Assembly (NCBI RefSeq): GCF_016921115.1
Contig: NZ_JAFFZS010000019.1
Location: forward strand, 62,001-126,000
Direction of reading: 5' to 3'
Origin: Streptomyces actuosus
GTDB lineage: Bacteria; Actinomycetota; Actinomycetes; Streptomycetales; Streptomycetaceae
Length of the DNA: 64,000 nucleotides
Shown here: one piece after another, positions 60,839-64,000 of the stretch
Numbering within the stretch: position 1 is the first letter of the stretch
Layout of the letters: every line of letters begins with the position of its first letter
The notes under the pieces: generated by a model
Databases searched by the model: none
What the model was told of the DNA's origin: nothing
What the model saw: the letters and a program-made list of their open reading frames with translations, nothing else
Translations under genes and position numbers: made by a program

Positions 60839-63103
60839 TCACACCCGCAGCGGCTCGCCCCGGTCGTCGCGGGGAGCGGGAGCGGCGATCGCCTCCGGTG
60901 CCTCGTCGTGCGTGAGGTCCGGCAGCCGGCGCAGCCACGACGGCAGGTACCAGTTCCGCTCGCCCAGCAGCGCCATCACCGCGGGCAGCAGCACGCCGCG
61001 GATGACGGTGGCGTCGATGAGCACCGCGGCGGCCAGGCCCACGCCCATCTGCTTCATCGACTGCATGGACAGCGTGCCGAAGATCGCGAAGACGGCGACC
61101 ATGATGACCGCGGCACTGGTGACCACGCCGGCCGTGGTGACCACGCCGTGCGCGATCGCGTCCCTGGTCGTCCGGCCACGCAGCCGCGCCTCGCGGATCC
61201 GGGAGACCACGAACACGTGGTAGTCCATCGACAGGCCGAACAGGATCACGAAGAGGAACAGCGGCAGCCAGGTGACGATGGCGCCGACGCCCTGCGCGCC
61301 CACCAGCGACGCACCCCAGCCGTGCTGGAACACGGCGACGAGGATGCCGTACGCGGCGCCCACGGACAGCAGGTTGAGCACGATCGAGGTGACGGCGATC
61401 GTCAGCGAGCGGAACGACAGCAGCATCAGCAGGAACGCGAACACCACGACGAACGCGAACACCGGTACCACCGAGCCGACGAGCTGGTCGTTGAAGTCGT
61501 GCGATCCCGCGACCTGCCCCGTGATCGGCGCCTGCACGCCCCCGACCCGGCCCAGCGTCGCCGGACGCACCTCGTCGCGCAGCTTCTCCAGGCTCGCGCC
61601 CGCCGCGTCCCGGTCGGAGCCGCCCACCAGCGGTACGTAGACGAAGGCCACGTTCTGCGCCTCGTGCACCCTGATGTCGACCGGGCCGCGCGAGGCGCCC
61701 GAGGAGATCGCCTGTTCCTTGAACGCGGCCAGCGCCTCCCGCACCTCGGGCGCGTCGATGTCCCGTGCCTTGACGACGACCTCCGCGGGCTCGGTGCCGC
61801 CGGGGAATGCGTCGTTGATCCGGTCGTACGTCTGCACGATGGGCAGTGAGTCGCCGAACTCCTGGTCCAGCGTGAGCTGCTGGGTCTTCATGCCCAGCGC
61901 GGGCGCCGCGACGGCCAGCAGCGCGCCGGCCGCCACGACCACCGAGACCACCGGGCGGGCCAGCACGCCGCGCAGCACCGTGCTCCAGAACCGGCTGCCG
62001 CTGGTGCCGTCGACGCCGCCCCGGGCGCGCCGGCGTCGACCCAGGAACGGGAGCCGGCCCTTCTCCACGCGCTCACCGAGCAGCGAGAGCAGTGCGGGCA
62101 GCACCGTCACCGAGCCGACCATGGCCACGGCGACCACCATCAGGGAGGCCAGGCCCATCGCCTCGAACTCGGCGAGGCCGGTGAACAGCATGCCCGCCAT
62201 CGCCACGCACACCGTGACCCCGGACACCACGATCGCCCGGCCGCTGGTCGCGGCGGCGATGCGCAGTGCCGTCCGAGGATCCCGGCCGGCCTCCCGCTCC
62301 TCCCGCTCGCGGCGCAGGTAGAACAGGCAGTAGTCGACGCCGACCGCCATACCCACCAGCAGCATCACGGAGTTGGCGGTGTCGCTCATGGGCATCAGAT
62401 GGCTGACGACACCCATCAGGCCCATCGTCGCCATGATCGCGGTGATCGCCAGCAGGACCGGCAGCAGTGCCGCCACCAGCGCGCCGAAGGCGATCAGCAG
62501 GATGCCGAGGGCGACCGGCACGGCGGAGTACTCGGCCTTCTGGAAGTCGTTCCCGAAGGCGTCCTTGTACTGCTTGGTCATGCTCGCGCCGCCGATCTCC
62601 TCGATCCGCAGCGACGCGTGGTCCTTCCCGACGCCCTCGACGGCCTTCAGGACCGGCTCCACCCGCTCGTAGGCGGTGTCGGCGGCACCCCGCATGTCGA
62701 ACTGCACCAGGGCGCTGCGACCGTCCTTCGAGATCGTCCGCGTGTCGTAGGGGGACGTCACGTTCGTCGCCTGCCCGGTACCCTCGACGGCCCGCACGAC
62801 GTCCGCGACCGCGGCCCGGAACTCGGCGTCGGTGGACTTCAGCTCACCGTTCCTCGCCTGGATCAGGACGCTCTCGCCGAGGGGCTCGTCGATGCCCGCG
62901 TCCTCGATGATCCTCGCCGCGGTGTGCGTCTCGCCCTTGAGCTGGTCGCTGTCCTTGACGTCCACGCGGCCCGCCGCCGACCCCAGCCCCATCGCCAGGA
63001 CGACGAACAGCAACCAGATGCCGACGGCCGCCCACCGGTGCCGGGCGCTCCAGCCGCCGGCCCGCGCGGCGAGACCCCGCACCCGCGTTTCTCCACTCCC
63101 CAT
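60839..63103 (-). CDS. MMPL-family (RND-type) transporter
   Basis: 754 residues from ATG 63103 after AAGGGGG. Two MMPL halves, each with a large exterior loop and about six membrane segments; signatures include AVPVALGILLIAFGALVAALLPVLLAI, SVMLLVGMAVGVDYCLFYLRREREER and LFGLSMDYHVFVVSRIREARLRG. The second and third carry the Asp-Tyr proton-relay positions of MmpL proteins. It probably exports lipids or antibiotics. No partner gene is adjacent. Confidence 0.93.
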   Translation of the reverse strand: MGSGETRVRGLAARAGGWSARHRWAAVGIWLLFVVLAMGLGSAAGRVDVKDSDQLKGETHTAARIIEDAGIDEPLGESVLIQARNGELKSTDAEFRAAVADVVRAVEGTGQATNVTSPYDTRTISKDGRSALVQFDMRGAADTAYERVEPVLKAVEGVGKDHASLRIEEIGGASMTKQYKDAFGNDFQKAEYSAVPVALGILLIAFGALVAALLPVLLAITAIMATMGLMGVVSHLMPMSDTANSVMLLVGMAVGVDYCLFYLRREREEREAGRDPRTALRIAAATSGRAIVVSGVTVCVAMAGMLFTGLAEFEAMGLASLMVVAVAMVGSVTVLPALLSLLGERVEKGRLPFLGRRRRARGGVDGTSGSRFWSTVLRGVLARPVVSVVVAAGALLAVAAPALGMKTQQLTLDQEFGDSLPIVQTYDRINDAFPGGTEPAEVVVKARDIDAPEVREALAAFKEQAISSGASRGPVDIRVHEAQNVAFVYVPLVGGSDRDAAGASLEKLRDEVRPATLGRVGGVQAPITGQVAGSHDFNDQLVGSVVPVFAFVVVFAFLLMLLSFRSLTIAVTSIVLNLLSVGAAYGILVAVFQHGWGASLVGAQGVGAIVTWLPLFLFVILFGLSMDYHVFVVSRIREARLRGRTTRDAIAHGVVTTAGVVTSAAVIMVAVFAIFGTLSMQSMKQMGVGLAAAVLIDATVIRGVLLPAVMALLGERNWYLPSWLRRLPDLTHDEAPEAIAAPAPRDDRGEPLRV

Positions 63104-63517
63104 GACGGGCTTGCCCCCTTGTGCACGGCAACGACCCCCTGCCGTCACCTTCCACCACGAAGGTAGGGAAGGAATAAGGCCATCTCGTCCTGCTGCCCGG
63201 TGAAGTCCGGCGCCCCAGGCTCCTCCCCCCGGAGCGCGTGCCGTCCCCACCGGGGAGGAGCCTGGCCCCTACAACTACCTGCGGCGTCTCGGGGGCCCGG
63301 GTCAGGGTCGCCGGCCGCCGGATCCGGTGAGGCGGCCCGCCGCGCCCGGACACAAGGTTGTTGAACAAGTCACAGCCGTCGGAAGACGTTGATCCGCGCG
63401 CGTTGATCCGCAAGAGTTTCGCGCATCCCACCCCGGGACGCCGGCGCTGTGTCCGGCCCCGGCACCCGGCCGTCGTGCTCGCCCCCATGGAGCACGACGG
63501 CCGTCTAAGGTGAAGGC
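63104..63517. other. divergent intergenic region
   Basis: About 410 bases between MMPL (minus) and DUF1697 (plus). It has the direct repeat gttgatccgc(g) near 63388-63412. Promoters of both genes are expected. Confidence 0.5.
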
Positions 63518-64000
63518 GTGACGACCATGTACGCGGCCCTGCTGCGCGGAATCAACGTGGGCGGCAGCCGGAAGCTCCCCATGGCCGACCTGCGCACCCT
63601 GATGGAGGAGCTCGGGCACGCGCGCGTGCGCACCTATCTGCAGAGCGGCCAGGCCGTCTTCGGCGCCGACCGCGGCGACGAGGAATCCCTCGCCGCCGAG
63701 CTGGCCCGGGCGATCGAGGAGCGGTTCGGCTTCGCCGTGGACGCGATCGTGCGCGACCACGCGTATCTGCGGGCCGTCGCCGAGGCCTGCCCGTTCCCCG
63801 TCGCCGAACTGGAGCCCAGGCAGCTGCACGTCACCTACTTCTCCGGGCCCGTCACCGCCGAGCGCTTCGCCCACATCGACCCCGCCGCCCACCTGCCGGA
63901 GGAGTTCCGCCTCGGCGACCGCGTGCTGTACCTGTACGCCCCCGACGGCCTCGGCCGCTCCAGACTCGCCGACGCGCTCTCCCGGCCCCGCCGGACCGAC
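63518..64000 (+). CDS. DUF1697 family protein (3' end beyond window)
   Basis: 161 codons, open to the window edge, from GTG 63518 (ATG 63527 also possible). MYAALLRGINVGGSRKLPMADLRTLMEELG and VRTYLQSGQAVFG are the usual DUF1697 start; LHVTYFSGP and FRLGDRVLYLYAPDGLGRSRLADAL also fit. Function unknown. TAAGGT (63506-63511) six bases before the GTG suggests a leaderless transcript. Confidence 0.88.
   Translation, partial: MTTMYAALLRGINVGGSRKLPMADLRTLMEELGHARVRTYLQSGQAVFGADRGDEESLAAELARAIEERFGFAVDAIVRDHAYLRAVAEACPFPVAELEPRQLHVTYFSGPVTAERFAHIDPAAHLPEEFRLGDRVLYLYAPDGLGRSRLADALSRPRRTD

Overview
The window is chromosomal DNA of a Streptomyces (very high GC, GTG/TTG starts, long antisense open frames, Streptomyces-specific families such as DUF6230/DUF6114, SAV2148-HEPN, DUF1707-FHA, geosmin synthase and CprB). 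From memory, the order DUF692 - carbonic anhydrase - murC - msrB - glycine-betaine ABC - cprB - geosmin synthase resembles the SCO604x-SCO61xx stretch of S. coelicolor. No phage, CRISPR array, rRNA or tRNA was seen.

Region by region. 1-5.2 kb (minus): a truncated secreted tripeptidyl-aminopeptidase-type hydrolase, a TIGR04222 membrane protein, a DUF4142 protein, a DUF692 multinuclear-iron (MNIO-type) enzyme and a DUF574-type methyltransferase. 5.7-12 kb: an orphan secreted protein with a perfect hairpin terminator, a Pth2-like hydrolase, a tiny zinc-ribbon-like protein, a polysaccharide deacetylase lipoprotein, a VOC protein and a slipin; two copies of a palindrome-ended repeat lie here. 12-21.2 kb: a translationally coupled carbonic anhydrase-SulP pair, a secreted peptide, an AFG1/ZapE ATPase, a RibD-type reductase, a small conserved protein, murC-msrB and a UPF0104-type membrane protein. 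21.3-27 kb: a PP2C phosphatase and a complete OpuC-type osmoprotectant ABC transporter. 27.3-29.6 kb: DUF6114/DUF6230 divergent from a secreted protein.

30.1-37.5 kb is the signalling and odour region: an ArpA/ScbR-type receptor, an AfsA/ScbA-type butyrolactone synthase and cprB in a barA-barX-barB-like order, followed by a DUF89 protein, a P450 and geosmin synthase. Operator-like sites sharing an ACAAAC half lie in front of both the synthase and cprB, suggesting a small quorum-sensing circuit.

37.5-43.1 kb: a PyrG-like amidotransferase divergent from a LysR regulator, a PDZ protein overlapping a phosphoesterase, an Xaa-Pro peptidase and a kinase-fold protein without its catalytic Asp. 43.3-53.6 kb: the trehalose/glycogen block treZ, treY, glgX, interrupted by a DUF1707-FHA protein and two convergent M14 peptidase paralogues. 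54.3-64 kb: a HEPN protein, a DnaQ-like exonuclease, a VOC protein, an EamA exporter divergent from its LysR regulator, an APH-type kinase, an MMPL exporter and a truncated DUF1697 protein.

All assignments come from reading translations and motifs by eye; no database search was run.
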